DNA of 64,000 bases from Hymenobacter sedentarius (lineage in GTDB: Bacteria; Bacteroidota; Bacteroidia; Cytophagales; Hymenobacteraceae), in contig NZ_CP013909.1 of assembly GCF_001507645.1 (NCBI RefSeq), positions 1,488,001-1,552,000 on the forward strand, written 5' to 3'. Position 1 is the stretch's first letter. Every line of letters begins with the position of its first letter. Under the pieces are notes generated by a model. It was not told where the DNA came from, searched no databases, and saw only the letters and a list, made by a program, of their open reading frames with translations. Positions 1 to 8,874 of this stretch are shown here, in pieces. The translations under genes were made by a program, and so were the position numbers.

Positions 1-176
1 AAGGCGCCATCGCCGAGCACCTCTCCGGCGACGTGGCCGAGCAGTTCGATACGTACGAAAAAGTCTACGCCCACGTCAAAAACCTCAAGCGCAAGCTGAC
101 CGAGGCGGGCGCGCCGAATTATATTCGAATGGTGTACGGGTTGGGCTACCGCTTCGACCCCAACCCAGCTACCTAG
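1..176 (+). CDS. Response regulator, C-terminal part of the DNA-binding domain (partial)
   Basis: Only the last 57 codons (frame from base 3) are inside the window, ending at TAG 174-176. The readable protein contains VYAHVKNLKRKL and then IRMVYGLGYRF, the recognition helix and C-terminal hairpin wing of an OmpR/PhoB winged-helix domain. The receiver domain lies outside. A sensor kinase gene follows on the same strand at 413, so this is the regulator of a two-component pair, expected to bind promoter DNA after phosphorylation. A palindromic repeat element separates the two genes. Family assignment is confident; the target genes cannot be read from the sequence. Confidence 0.85.
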   Translation, partial: GAIAEHLSGDVAEQFDTYEKVYAHVKNLKRKLTEAGAPNYIRMVYGLGYRFDPNPAT

Positions 177-188
177 CCGACCCTCACA

Positions 189-388
189 CTCCCCTCCTTA
201 CCAAGGAGGGGACGCTGGCGCAACGCGCCAGCTGGGGTGGTTGAATCGTTGAACGATAGTAGAACGACTTGTGCTGGAACATCTGGCGGTAGCATCGTTC
301 GGGTATCGTTCGGGTGTCGTGCAACGAATCCAACCACCCCCGTCCGAACCTGCGGTTCGAACATCCCCTCCTTATCCAAGGAGGGGAG
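189..388. repeat. Palindromic intergenic element, family A, copy 1 (about 200 bp)
   Basis: The element begins CTCCCCTCCTT and ends AAGGAGGGGAG, an exact 11-bp terminal inverted repeat. Inside are a second nested pair (GGGGTGGTTGAATCGTTGAA on the left, CAACGAATCCAACCACCCC on the right) and short ATCGTTCGGGT repeats. A second copy sits at 10041-10236 with the same order of parts. It fills the gap between a response regulator and its kinase. No coding capacity is evident. It resembles a non-autonomous MITE or REP-type element. Confidence 0.8.
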
Positions 389-412
389 TTGCATTTACTC
401 CATCGCTCCCGC

Positions 413-1690
413 ATGAAGCTCCTGGCCCGCACCACCGTCATCTTCCTGATTTACGCCAGCGTGGTGGCGGCAGCGGGCACGTTCGTGTACTATGAGTTCA
501 TCCGCAAAATCTACTACGCCTACGTTGACCGCACGCTGAGCCGGCGCAAGCTGCGCGTCGACAAGGCCTTGCGCCTGCACCTGCGCACGCCCTCCGACCT
601 CACCTTCTGGCACAAGCTCGACCACAACGTGGAGTTTGTGCCGCTGCCGGCACCCGGCCCGCCCACGCGGTTTAGCCAGCGCATGATGTATAATGAGCTG
701 ACCGGCCAAGTGGTGCCCTATCGGCAACTGGCGGCGCCGGTGCAGTTTCAGGGCCGGCCCTACCGGCTGGAGCTGCGCACCACCATGCTCGATAGCCAGG
801 AGCTGCTGGCGCGCATCGTAATGGCCGGCGCGCTGCTGTTTGGCGTGTTGCTGGTGGGGCTGCTGGTGTTGCAGCACTTCCTGGCCCGCCGGCTCTGGGC
901 GCCGTTCTACCACACGCTGGGCCAGCTGCAGCAATACAAGCTCGACCAGCACCAGCCCGTGCACCTGGCCCCCACGCGCATTCCCGAGTTCAAAGAGCTC
1001 AATTCGGCCCTGAGCCGGGTGCTGAACCGCAACCAGCGCATCTACCACCGCCAGAAAGAATTCACCGAAAACGCGGCTCACGAGCTGCAAACGCCCCTGG
1101 CCATCCTGCGCACCAAGCTCGACCTGCTGGTGCAGGAGCCGGGCCTCACCGAGGAGCAGGCCAGTCACATCGAGCCCCTGCTGGACGTGACGCAGCGCCT
1201 CACCCACCTCAGCCGCAGCCTGCTGCTGCTGGCCCACCTCGACCAGCAGCTGTTTTTTCCTTCCGAAACGGTGGACCTCGCCGCCGTCGTCCGTACCCAG
1301 CTGGGGCAGCTGCGCGAGCAGCTCGAAGCGGCCAACCTCACGCTGGTAACCGAGGGCCTGGCGCCCACGCTCACCGTGGCCGCCAACCGGTCGCTTATCG
1401 AAATCCTGGTGAGCAACCTGCTCAGCAATGCCATTCGGCACAACGTGCCCGGCGGTGAGCTGCGCGTCCAGCTCACGCCGGAGGCGCTTACGGTGGAAAA
1501 TACCGGCCGCCCGCAGGCCCTGCCCGCCGACCAGCTCTTTGTGCGCTTCCGGCCCGGCCCCGAGCGGCCGCCCGGCAGCGTGGGGCTGGGGCTGGCCATT
1601 GCCCGCCAGATTTGCGAGACCTACGGCTTTTTATTGAGCTACCACTACGAGGCGCCGGGTCGGCATTCCATGCGGGTGCGCATTCATTAA
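413..1690 (+). CDS. Two-component sensor histidine kinase
   Basis: 425-residue membrane kinase that would phosphorylate the regulator coded just upstream. Order of parts: TM helix about residues 7-29, a short periplasmic region of about 105 residues, TM helix about 135-157, a linker, the HisKA dimerisation helix with the phospho-acceptor in AAHELQTP (His about 223), the N box NLLSNAIRHN, a divergent G1 box (VENTG instead of DxGxG), and the G2 box GSVGLGLAIA. The ATG at 413 is chosen because the longer frame reads through the repeat element and the signal-anchor helix starts here. The stop overlaps the stop of the convergent hydrolase gene by 3 bases. The small periplasmic sensor gives no clue to the signal. 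Confidence 0.9.
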   Translation: MKLLARTTVIFLIYASVVAAAGTFVYYEFIRKIYYAYVDRTLSRRKLRVDKALRLHLRTPSDLTFWHKLDHNVEFVPLPAPGPPTRFSQRMMYNELTGQVVPYRQLAAPVQFQGRPYRLELRTTMLDSQELLARIVMAGALLFGVLLVGLLVLQHFLARRLWAPFYHTLGQLQQYKLDQHQPVHLAPTRIPEFKELNSALSRVLNRNQRIYHRQKEFTENAAHELQTPLAILRTKLDLLVQEPGLTEEQASHIEPLLDVTQRLTHLSRSLLLLAHLDQQLFFPSETVDLAAVVRTQLGQLREQLEAANLTLVTEGLAPTLTVAANRSLIEILVSNLLSNAIRHNVPGGELRVQLTPEALTVENTGRPQALPADQLFVRFRPGPERPPGSVGLGLAIARQICETYGFLLSYHYEAPGRHSMRVRIH

Positions 1691-2613
1691 GCCGGCCGGA
1701 GCGGGCCCAGCAAGCGGCGTGTTTCTTCCAGAATTTCAGCCCAATTTTCCAGATACATCATGTGGCCTTGGCCGGGCAGCAAGTGCACCCGCGCTCCGGC
1801 AATGCGGCTGGCCAGGTAGGGAATGTTGATGGGGTCCCATACGCCATCGGCGGTGCCGTGCCAAAGGGTAGTGGGTGCACGCACATCCTCAATGGCAAAG
1901 CCGGGCCGCCGGCACCATGCCTGGGCATCGTCGAACACGCCGCGGCCGTGGTGCGCGAAGCCTTGCACGGCCGCATCGCGCAGCAACTCTCGGAACCCGG
2001 GCTTGGACGTAACGTCTTGCTCGGCCTGGCGCATCAGGCGGATACACCAGTCGATGGCCCGGTCCGGATTGCGGGCCCACTGCCGGCTGAGCCAAAGAAA
2101 AGAGGCCCGATTTAGCCAGGGAAAACCGGTCTGGCCCCAGCGCAGGGCTTTCCAGGTTGGGGTAAGCTGGCGGTATGCCGCGGGCTCGCCCAGCGGCAGG
2201 CAGGTGCTGAGCAGCTGCACGGCCGCCACCCGCTCCGGGTAGCGGGCCGCCAGGGCCAGGGCATGCACCCCACCCACCGACCAGCCCAGGGCAGCCACCG
2301 GCCCCGCCACGCCCAACGTGTCGAGCATGGCCACCACGTCGTCGGCAAAAGAGGGGAACGTGAGCGGGCGGTACACACTGGAAGCCCCCACTCCTGGCCG
2401 GTCGGGGGCGAGGATCTGCAGCTGCAGGCGGTCGAGCAGGGCCACGGTGGGCGGCAGCTCCAGGCTGGAGGAGCCAAAGCCGTGGTGAAACACCGCGACT
2501 TGGTGCGCCGGGTTGCCGTAGCGCGTCAGGCCCAGGGTGCGGCCATCGGGCAGCTTCACGGTGAGGGGCGTAAACAGGGCTTGGGTGGGGCTGGCTCCAT
2601 GGGCGTCGGGCAT
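1687..2613 (-). CDS. Alpha/beta hydrolase
   Basis: 308-residue cytoplasmic alpha/beta-hydrolase-fold enzyme. The oxyanion-hole stretch HHGFGSS, the nucleophile elbow GWSVGG (Ser), an acidic residue in GTADGVWD and the catalytic His in PGQGHMMYLEN are all present in the expected order, so it should be active as an esterase, lipase or related hydrolase; the substrate cannot be told. The start at ATG 2613 (MPDAHG) is preferred to the 37-residue-longer reading because the conserved fold begins soon after it. It is convergent with the kinase gene and appears to be a single-gene unit. Confidence 0.88.
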   Translation of the reverse strand: MPDAHGASPTQALFTPLTVKLPDGRTLGLTRYGNPAHQVAVFHHGFGSSSLELPPTVALLDRLQLQILAPDRPGVGASSVYRPLTFPSFADDVVAMLDTLGVAGPVAALGWSVGGVHALALAARYPERVAAVQLLSTCLPLGEPAAYRQLTPTWKALRWGQTGFPWLNRASFLWLSRQWARNPDRAIDWCIRLMRQAEQDVTSKPGFRELLRDAAVQGFAHHGRGVFDDAQAWCRRPGFAIEDVRAPTTLWHGTADGVWDPINIPYLASRIAGARVHLLPGQGHMMYLENWAEILEETRRLLGPLRPA

Positions 2614-2806
2614 GGCCGGGATACGGTGGGCGAGCGGGCGGGTTGGCAACGGCCTTTTTCTTCGGTGATACTTGGCAATGCCGCTGCGGTCGCTAGCCAG
2701 GGTAGTTGAGCTAAAATGGGCCAAGCTGGAGCGGCCCCCGGCACTACGGCAACCCCCCGGCGGCCTTTCCAGTTGAAAGGTGGCTGCTCAAGCCTTTTTG
2801 CATTCT

Positions 2807-3547
2807 ATGATAGTTAATTCCACTCCTGCCGGCTGGCAAATTATTTACCAGCAGGCCCATGCCCTGCTCGCGGCGCAGCTCGCCTGGCTGTGGCCGCCCA
2901 CCCTCGCCCCCGACCGCTGGATGGGCCTGCTGGCCGCGGCCGCTCAGCACGACGACGAGCAGGAAGAATGGCACAAGCGCGGCGGCCACCACGGCCTGAC
3001 GCCCGCCGGCGCCCCCGCCAACTTCACCCAAAAGGAATTCTCCATGGCCCAGGCCCGCGGCGTGATGGCCGCCGCCCGCTACCAGGGGCAGTGGCGCAGT
3101 CTGCTCACCAGCATGCACCTGAGCTGCCTGTACGAGAGCCTGCGGGGCAGCACCCCAGCCATCACGGACTTTCTCGACGAGCTGCGCACCGGGCAGCAGC
3201 AGTGGCGCCGCGCCTTGAAGGTGAAGAAGGAAGAAGCCCAATCGGCCTACGACCTGCTGCACTGGGCCGACCGGCTATCACTTATCCTATGCCGGGGCGA
3301 ACTGCCGGAAATGGGCCGCTCCCTCGAAATCAGCCGCGGGCCCGACGGGCAGCGCTACGACGTGCGCCAGCCCCACCCCGGCGGCCCCATCCACGTGGAG
3401 CCCTGGCCCTTTGTACTCGACGAAGTAGAGGTAACCGTAGAAGCCAGCCTGCTGACGCAGCTGCAATACCGCGACGATGCCGAGCTAGCGGCTGCCTTGC
3501 GCGAGGCACCTATCGAAACCCTGCGCTGGACGCTGCGCCGGCCCTAA
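2807..3547 (+). CDS. DUF3891 family protein
   Basis: 246-residue soluble protein without a signal peptide. It begins MIVNSTPAGWQIIYQQAHALLAAQ, the characteristic start of DUF3891, which also fixes the ATG at 2807. Further conserved features are the HDDEQEEW segment and a HWADRLSLILC helix late in the protein. The clustered His/Asp residues (QQAHALL, QHDDEQ, LHWADRLS) look like the metal ligands of an HD-type helical fold, but that is an inference. The family has no established reaction that I can name. It is flanked by genes on the opposite strand, so it is probably transcribed alone. Confidence 0.85.
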   Translation: MIVNSTPAGWQIIYQQAHALLAAQLAWLWPPTLAPDRWMGLLAAAAQHDDEQEEWHKRGGHHGLTPAGAPANFTQKEFSMAQARGVMAAARYQGQWRSLLTSMHLSCLYESLRGSTPAITDFLDELRTGQQQWRRALKVKKEEAQSAYDLLHWADRLSLILCRGELPEMGRSLEISRGPDGQRYDVRQPHPGGPIHVEPWPFVLDEVEVTVEASLLTQLQYRDDAELAAALREAPIETLRWTLRRP

Positions 3548-3588
3548 GGCCACGGCTAGAAAACCGCCGGGCGGCTGGCCGGTACCGG

Positions 3589-4410
3589 CTACTTGAGTTT
3601 GGCCACCGGCGTTTTGCTCGTCATCACGTCGGCGGGCAGGGTCTGGGTGGCGGCAATGTTGTCGAGGCGGCCGGGCTTGGCGGCCTCGCTGCGGCCGGCG
3701 GCCAGCAGGATGCTGCCGTGCTTCCCGTACTCGTTCCAGCGGCGGCGGAAGGCCGGTTGCGCGTCGGTGGCAGTGGCGAAATACGCCCACTCGTCCACGA
3801 GGCCGGTGGCGCGGTTTACCAGCACTTCGTAGCGGTTTTGGGGCGTCACGCCTACGTTTTTGAAGGTCATCTGCAGCACGTCGGCCACGGCGCCGTCCAT
3901 GGTTTTGGCTTCGCCCTTGTAGGTGAGCGTCACGCCCGAATCCTTGAGCTTAAACGGCATGAGCAGCCAGTAGGAGTTGTTTATCCAAATGGCGGGTAGC
4001 CGCTCAAGGGTCTTTTGGCCGGCGGGCGAGGCCGAGATGTCCTGGCCCCGGCTGTAGACGTGGCCCTGCTTGGTGCTCAGGTTGAAGTTGGCCACGAGCG
4101 AATCTTTTTCCCAGTGGAAGTCACCGGTATACTTGTCCCAAATCTGGTACTGGCCCCCAAAGAAGCTCCAGGCCAGAAAGCGGGTGTTGCGCCAGGCGTC
4201 GTAGCCGCCCATTTCGCGCATCACGCGGTCGGCAATGGCCACGGCTTTGGGATCGGAGCCGGCCACGTCAAAGCCTTCGGCGGCCGGGTAAGACACTGCC
4301 AAGCCGCCTTTGGTCTTCATTTTTTGCTTCTGGGCCTGGGCCGGGCCCGCCAGCAGCAGGCCAAATGCGGCAAACAGAAACACGTGCACCAGGCGGGAAA
4401 GGGAGAACAT
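3589..4410 (-). CDS. Exported protein of unknown function
   Basis: 273-residue protein with a clear Sec signal peptide (MFSLSRLVHVFLFAAFGLLLAGPAQAQ) cut near residue 25. The mature part begins with a basic stretch, followed by a region rich in Trp and aromatic residues (YDAWRNTRFLAWSFFGGQYQIW) and alternating beta strands ending WNEYGKHGSILLAAG. The pattern resembles Bacteroidota secreted proteins of the LolA/LolB-like beta fold, but no catalytic motif is visible and I do not assign a function. ATG 4410 is chosen because it opens the signal peptide. It probably acts in the periplasm or at the outer membrane. Confidence 0.75.
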   Translation of the reverse strand: MFSLSRLVHVFLFAAFGLLLAGPAQAQKQKMKTKGGLAVSYPAAEGFDVAGSDPKAVAIADRVMREMGGYDAWRNTRFLAWSFFGGQYQIWDKYTGDFHWEKDSLVANFNLSTKQGHVYSRGQDISASPAGQKTLERLPAIWINNSYWLLMPFKLKDSGVTLTYKGEAKTMDGAVADVLQMTFKNVGVTPQNRYEVLVNRATGLVDEWAYFATATDAQPAFRRRWNEYGKHGSILLAAGRSEAAKPGRLDNIAATQTLPADVMTSKTPVAKLK

Positions 4411-4639
4411 AAGCGGGATTGAGTATGAGTAAAAGAAGCGCGATTGGGCAGCAAGATACGAGCAAGGCGCACGGAAGTGGCGCGTCGGTTCCAACTCAAC
4501 TTGGCTTGCGGCAGGGTCCGAGCGGCCCTGCTTAGCGGCCTGCCACGGTACAGGTGCCCGGCGGCCGGGCCAACGCGGCTGCCCGCCGGCCGTACTAGTG
4601 GCAATAATCCTGGTTTTCGCTGCTTAAAATTTCCGCTGC

Positions 4640-5608
4640 ATGGCACATTATAAGTTTTCCGACGTGGTGGCTGTCCTCAAATCGTCGGCCTCGGAATTCA
4701 GCAACAACAACTCCTTTCGCCACGCGGCGGCGCTTTCCTACTACACCATTTTTTCGTTGCCGCCGCTGCTGCTCATCGTCATCACGGTGGCCAGCGCTGC
4801 GTATGGCGGCGAGGCCCTCACCGGGCAGATTTACGGCCAGCTAAAAGGGCTGGTAGGCCCCGATTCGGCCAAGTTTCTGCAAGACAGCATCGCCAAGTTC
4901 ACGCTGCAGCAGCGCGGCCCCATCGCCACCACCATAGGCGTGGCCACGCTGATTTTTGCGGCCACCACGTTTTTCGTCACCCTGCAGGAGAGCATCAACG
5001 ACATCTGGAACCTGAAGGTGAAAACCGAGGGCATCGGCATTGGCGCTTTCATCAAGCAGCGGTTTCTGTCCTTTGGCCTCATTCTGAGCGTGGCCTTGCT
5101 GCTGCTTATCTCCTTTGTGATAAGCGCGGTGCTGAGCGCCTTCACCGGCTGGCTGCAGCAGGTGCTGCCCATGGTGGGCGTGGTCGCCATCCGGCTCGTC
5201 GATTTTACGTTGTCGTTGGGCGTCACCACGCTGCTCTTTGCATTGATTTACCGTTTTCTGCCCGATGCCATTATTCGCTGGAACGACGTGCTCATCGGCG
5301 CCTTTATCACAGCGCTGCTCTTCGTTATCGGCAAGTTCCTCATCGCCTTCTACATCGCCAAGTCTGACCCGGGCTCGGCCTTTGGGGCGGCAGGCTCGGC
5401 CATTGTGCTGCTGCTGTGGGTCAACTATTCCTCGCTCATCATCTTTTTCGGGGCCGAGTTTACCCAGGAGTTTGCCGACATGTTTGGCCAGAAAGTGCAG
5501 CCCAAGTCCCACGCCGTGCGGGTGCGCCTGCAGGAGTTTGCGCCCGGCGAGTCGCACGAAGAAGTTGCTACGGGGCGCCCGCGTTCCACCGGCAGCTGGC
5601 GTTCCTAA
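4640..5608 (+). CDS. YihY/BrkB family inner-membrane protein
   Basis: 322-residue polytopic membrane protein. The N-terminal RHAAALSYYTIFSLPPLLLI is the signature of the YihY/BrkB family, followed by six predicted hydrophobic helices and the family segment GSAFGAAGSAIVLLLWVNYSSLIIFFGAEFTQ. The length fits the family. Despite its old annotation as ribonuclease BN, the family has no nuclease motif; it may be a transporter. The C-terminal 40 residues are polar and cytoplasmic. The start codon at 4640 directly precedes the conserved N-terminal amphipathic helix. No operon partner is apparent. Confidence 0.9.
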   Translation: MAHYKFSDVVAVLKSSASEFSNNNSFRHAAALSYYTIFSLPPLLLIVITVASAAYGGEALTGQIYGQLKGLVGPDSAKFLQDSIAKFTLQQRGPIATTIGVATLIFAATTFFVTLQESINDIWNLKVKTEGIGIGAFIKQRFLSFGLILSVALLLLISFVISAVLSAFTGWLQQVLPMVGVVAIRLVDFTLSLGVTTLLFALIYRFLPDAIIRWNDVLIGAFITALLFVIGKFLIAFYIAKSDPGSAFGAAGSAIVLLLWVNYSSLIIFFGAEFTQEFADMFGQKVQPKSHAVRVRLQEFAPGESHEEVATGRPRSTGSWRS

Positions 5609-5813
5609 GGCCCCGGGGTTTTCCGGAATGTCCCTTTTTTCGGGGGAGTTGGGTTGGCTTATCGAAAGAAAATAGCCGGCTGCGGGACGTTGAGGCAATT
5701 TGCCGCGCAACAATGGGCTGCTTTTCCAGCGCGCCAGAAGTCCTTTAATTCAAAATTTGGCATTGCGGCGATATGGGGATATAAAGCCATCTTTGGGGAA
5801 ACCAAACTCCTCA

Positions 5814-7007
5814 ATGAATACATCTCTACGTTCGCTTTGCCTGGGTTCCGCGCTGGGCTTATTCGGCCTGCCGGCCCTGGCCCAAGCCCCCGCCGAGCGG
5901 GTCCTGGTGGTGAGCCCTACCGTGGGCGAGGTTATCGACGGCGGCGAGAAGGCCCGTTTTGGGCTGTTCCCCGCCTACGCGGCCGACAACTTCGTGGAAG
6001 CCCGGTTTATGCGTTCCCTCACGCCCGACAGCGCCATCACGCTGCGCGCCCGCCTGCGCGACGGCCGCTTGGATGCCCGCCCGTATTCCGAAGCGGAGTT
6101 TCTCGCCGTGCGCGAGGCCATAGCGCGCCGCGTGCAGGAGCTGGGCGCCCAAGCCACCGCTCCAGCGGCCATTGCGGCGCAGCAAGCGCCCAACCCGCCC
6201 GTCAGCACCAAAGCAGTTCCCGAAATCATAGGCCGCACCTACAGCGTCGAGCTGCTGTCGGGTAGCTCGTTCAATGGCATCCTGCGGGCCAGTAATGCTG
6301 AGGAACTGGAATTTGAAACCAAAGACCTGGGCCTGGTGAAAGTGCAGCGGGCCAACCTGAAGCGACTGGAGCTGCTCACGGAGCAGCAAGCCAAAAAAGG
6401 CTTTCAGGACGTGGGCAACGGCACGCGCCTGCTCTTTGCGCCCACGGCCCGCAACCTGCGCCGCGGCGAGGGCTACGTACAGGACATCGAAGTCTACTTC
6501 ATCGGCGCCAACTACGGCATCACCGATAATATTTCGCTTGGCGTGCTGGTGCCGGTAATCCCCTTTATTGCAGGCAAAGCCTTTGCCATCACGCCCAAGG
6601 TGAGTGTGCCGGTTAGCGAAAAATTTCACGTGGGCGTGGGCGCGCTCTACGCCCGCGTCTCAGTCTCAGCGTTTGGCGTAAGCGCCGGCGGCGGCATTGG
6701 CTACGGCGTAGGCACCTACGGCACGGCCGACGACAACGTGACGCTGGGCGTCGGCTATGGCTTCACCGACCGCGGCGAAACCAGCAGTAGCCCGGTGGTG
6801 GTGCTGGGCGGTGCCAAACGCATCTCCAACTACGTTTCGCTCATCAACGAAACGTACATCTACGATGGCGGAGCCCTCGGCCTCGTGGGTGGGCGCTTCC
6901 ATGCTAAGCGCTTCAGCGGCAGCCTGGGCGCTGCGTACGGCACCAACGTGGGTGGCATTTACCCCGCCTACCTGGAAGCTGCTTACCGGTTTGGTAAAAA
7001 CAAGTAG
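5814..7007 (+). CDS. Exported protein: Sm-like segment plus outer-membrane barrel
   Basis: 397-residue exported protein. The signal peptide ends PALAQ (about residue 23). Residues about 140-190 (YSVELLSGSSFNGILRASN...FETKDLGLVKVQRANLKRLELL) form an Sm/LSm-like small beta domain that is often found N-terminal to barrels in Bacteroidota. From about residue 205 the sequence is glycine-rich with alternating hydrophobic residues and ends YLEAAYRFGKNK, as expected for an outer-membrane beta barrel. A similar layout is seen in the 39009-39806 gene. Its TAG stop forms part of a TAGCTCAA motif, and a bidirectional terminator follows. The biological role is unknown. Confidence 0.75.
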   Translation: MNTSLRSLCLGSALGLFGLPALAQAPAERVLVVSPTVGEVIDGGEKARFGLFPAYAADNFVEARFMRSLTPDSAITLRARLRDGRLDARPYSEAEFLAVREAIARRVQELGAQATAPAAIAAQQAPNPPVSTKAVPEIIGRTYSVELLSGSSFNGILRASNAEELEFETKDLGLVKVQRANLKRLELLTEQQAKKGFQDVGNGTRLLFAPTARNLRRGEGYVQDIEVYFIGANYGITDNISLGVLVPVIPFIAGKAFAITPKVSVPVSEKFHVGVGALYARVSVSAFGVSAGGGIGYGVGTYGTADDNVTLGVGYGFTDRGETSSSPVVVLGGAKRISNYVSLINETYIYDGGALGLVGGRFHAKRFSGSLGAAYGTNVGGIYPAYLEAAYRFGKNK

Positions 7008-7026
7008 CTCAACTTCGTCATGTCAT

Positions 7027-7065
7027 AAAGAAGCCCGCTTTCCGGATAGGAAAGCGGGCTTCTTT
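7027..7065. terminator. Bidirectional intrinsic terminator
   Basis: Perfect 17-bp inverted repeat (AAAGAAGCCCGCTTTCC, 5-nt loop, complement) with an A-tract and T-tract at its ends. It lies between the convergent outer-membrane protein gene and rlmN and can serve both. Confidence 0.9.
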
Positions 7066-7090
7066 ATAAAATTGAGCTGAACCTTGCGGC

Positions 7091-8173
7091 TTAAGCGGCT
7101 ACGTCGCTTTTCTCCTTCACGGCTAGCTGCCCGCAAGCGGCGTCGATGTCCTTGCCGCGGCTCCGGCGCACGTTGGTTTGCACGCCACGGTCGGCCAGGT
7201 ACTTGTGGAATGCGGTGAGCTTGTCGTCGCCAGTGTTTTTGTAGTCGGCGTTTTCGATGGGGTTGTACTCAATCAGATTCACCTTGCAGGGCAGCCACTT
7301 GCTGATTTTGAGCAGGTTTTCGGCGTCCTCCAGCGTGTCGTTGAAGTTGTCGAACACGATGTATTCGTAGGTGACCTTGCGGCCGGTTTTCTGGTGGTAG
7401 TACTGCAGGGCTTCCTTCAGCGCGGCCAGGGAGTTAGCCTCGTTGATGGGCATGATTTCGTTGCGCTTGGCATCGGTGGGCGCGTGCAGCGACAGGGCCA
7501 GGTTGGCCTTCACGTCGTCGTCGGCCAGCTTCTTAATCATCTTGGCGATGCCGGCCGTGCTGATGGTGATGCGGCGCGGGGCCATGTTCAGGCCGTCGGG
7601 CGCGGTGATGCGGCGCACGCTTTCCACCACGTTGGCGTAGTTGAGCAGGGGCTCGCCCATGCCCATGTACACGATGTTGGTGAGCGGCGTGCCGTACTGG
7701 CTTTCGCACTGCTCCCGGATGCGCACCACTTGGTCGTAAATCTCGGCCGCGTCGAGGTTGCGCTTGCGGTCCATGTAGCCCGTGGCGCAAAACTTACAGG
7801 TGAGCGAGCAGCCCACCTGACTCGAGATGCAGGCCGTCATGCGGGTGTCGTGCGGAATGAGCACGCCCTCCACAATGTTGCCGTCGTAGAGCTTAAACGC
7901 CGATTTGATGGTGCCGTCGTTCGAGAGCTGCTTGTTCTGCACCGTCACGCCATTTATCACAAAGTGCTGGTCCAGCAGCTCACGCGTGGCCACCGAGATG
8001 TTGTTCATCTCCTCAAACGTGGCGGCGGTGTTCTTCCACAGCCACTCCGTCACCTGCTTGGCGCGGAAGGGCTTCTCGCCGTGCTCCACCATAAAGGCTT
8101 TCAGCTCATCGGGCGAGGTTTTGCGGATGTCACGTTTCTTAAAGGTGGGGGCGAGGGGCAGTTCCAGAAGCAT
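7091..8173 (-). CDS. rlmN: 23S rRNA/tRNA adenine-C2 methyltransferase RlmN
   Basis: 360-residue radical-SAM enzyme that methylates C2 of A2503 in 23S rRNA and of A37 in some tRNAs. The 4Fe-4S cluster motif CSLTCKFC (Cys 122, 126, 129), the GMGEPLLNYANV and ISTAGI strands, and the C-terminal DIDAACGQLA, carrying the methyl-accepting Cys, are present. The length matches the family. The start at ATG 8173 (MLLELPLAPTF) is taken over a TTG 15 bases upstream. A TATCTTTG promoter -7 motif lies only a few bases before the ATG, so the mRNA leader would be very short. It is convergent with the upstream barrel protein gene. Confidence 0.96.
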   Translation of the reverse strand: MLLELPLAPTFKKRDIRKTSPDELKAFMVEHGEKPFRAKQVTEWLWKNTAATFEEMNNISVATRELLDQHFVINGVTVQNKQLSNDGTIKSAFKLYDGNIVEGVLIPHDTRMTACISSQVGCSLTCKFCATGYMDRKRNLDAAEIYDQVVRIREQCESQYGTPLTNIVYMGMGEPLLNYANVVESVRRITAPDGLNMAPRRITISTAGIAKMIKKLADDDVKANLALSLHAPTDAKRNEIMPINEANSLAALKEALQYYHQKTGRKVTYEYIVFDNFNDTLEDAENLLKISKWLPCKVNLIEYNPIENADYKNTGDDKLTAFHKYLADRGVQTNVRRSRGKDIDAACGQLAVKEKSDVAA

Positions 8174-8177
8174 AGCA

Positions 8178-8185
8178 CAAAGATA
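8178..8185 (-). promoter_or_regulatory. Possible -7 element of the rlmN promoter
   Basis: The minus strand reads TATCTTTG, an exact match to the Bacteroidota -7 consensus TAnnTTTG, ending 4 bases before the rlmN ATG. No TTG is seen at the expected -33 distance, so the call rests on the -7 element alone. If used, the transcript would be almost leaderless. Confidence 0.45.
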
Positions 8186-8219
8186 CAAGCAGGCAGGGCG
8201 TTGGGTTCCCCGCCCGGCC

Positions 8220-8783
8220 TCAACAGCAGCTGTGCACTGCTACTGCTTTTGCTTGTTTGGGCGAATAAGCCAGGGTGCGCGTATTTTCATCGCCCAGCAG
8301 GTACTCAAAACCTGGGGACTGAAGCTGCTGGATTTCCGTCCACGTTTCCCGGCTGCCGTTGTAATCGGCATCGAATACGCGTTTGGCGTCAATGGCGTGG
8401 GCCGAAAAGTGCGGTGCCTGAAAGAACGTATCAACCCGCTTCAGAATGTAGGCTTGGCGGTCGGCGCTGGCGGCAATGGGCGGCTCATCTTTGAGCAAGG
8501 CTTTGGCAGGAAAGTGCTCTGACCAAAGGGTGTCGCCAGCGGCCGAGGTAATAAAAAAATGTGCGTCTGCCGTCAGCGCATCATCACCAAGCAGCTGTAA
8601 GCGGAAGCTGTCGGGCTTTTCGGTACTCGAGAAATTATGCGTCACGGCTGCTTCTCGCAACACTTTGCCCGCGGGCGCAGGGCTGATGGCAACCTTGGAG
8701 GTGGCTTCCGTAGGACCTGCAGAGTCGGTAGACGAACAGGCGGCAAGGGCGAGTAATAACAAGCTGAAGCAGAAGGAGCGCAT
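8220..8783 (-). CDS. Small lipoprotein of unknown function
   Basis: 187-residue protein with a lipoprotein signal: MRSFCFSLLLLALAAC, where the lipobox LAAC gives a lipidated Cys 16 followed by SSTDS. The mature part is polar with no recognisable domain and ends in a CC pair. ATG 8783 is chosen because it starts the signal peptide; the longer reading adds an unlikely polar leader. The upstream 90 bases are unusually AT-rich, fitting a promoter region. It would sit in the outer or inner membrane facing the periplasm. Function unknown. Confidence 0.75.
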   Translation of the reverse strand: MRSFCFSLLLLALAACSSTDSAGPTEATSKVAISPAPAGKVLREAAVTHNFSSTEKPDSFRLQLLGDDALTADAHFFITSAAGDTLWSEHFPAKALLKDEPPIAASADRQAYILKRVDTFFQAPHFSAHAIDAKRVFDADYNGSRETWTEIQQLQSPGFEYLLGDENTRTLAYSPKQAKAVAVHSCC

Positions 8784-8874
8784 GGTATAAGTATTAAGAT
8801 ATGCCAAGGTATACCTAATTTTTATTAATGCATTTATTTATACACTACTTTATTCCAAACCACGCCCCGGTACG

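Noticed and set aside
340..370. GGTTCGAA stretch resembling a tRNA T-loop
   Set aside because: It lies inside the family A element and no acceptor stem or anticodon arm surrounds it.
395..1441. 348-codon ORF antisense to the histidine kinase
   Set aside because: Gln/Ala/His-rich, no motif, and fully inside the kinase gene.
7178..8494. Long antisense ORF of 438 codons over rlmN
   Set aside because: It is on the opposite strand of a clear RlmN and is His/Val-rich without a domain, as GC-rich shadows are.
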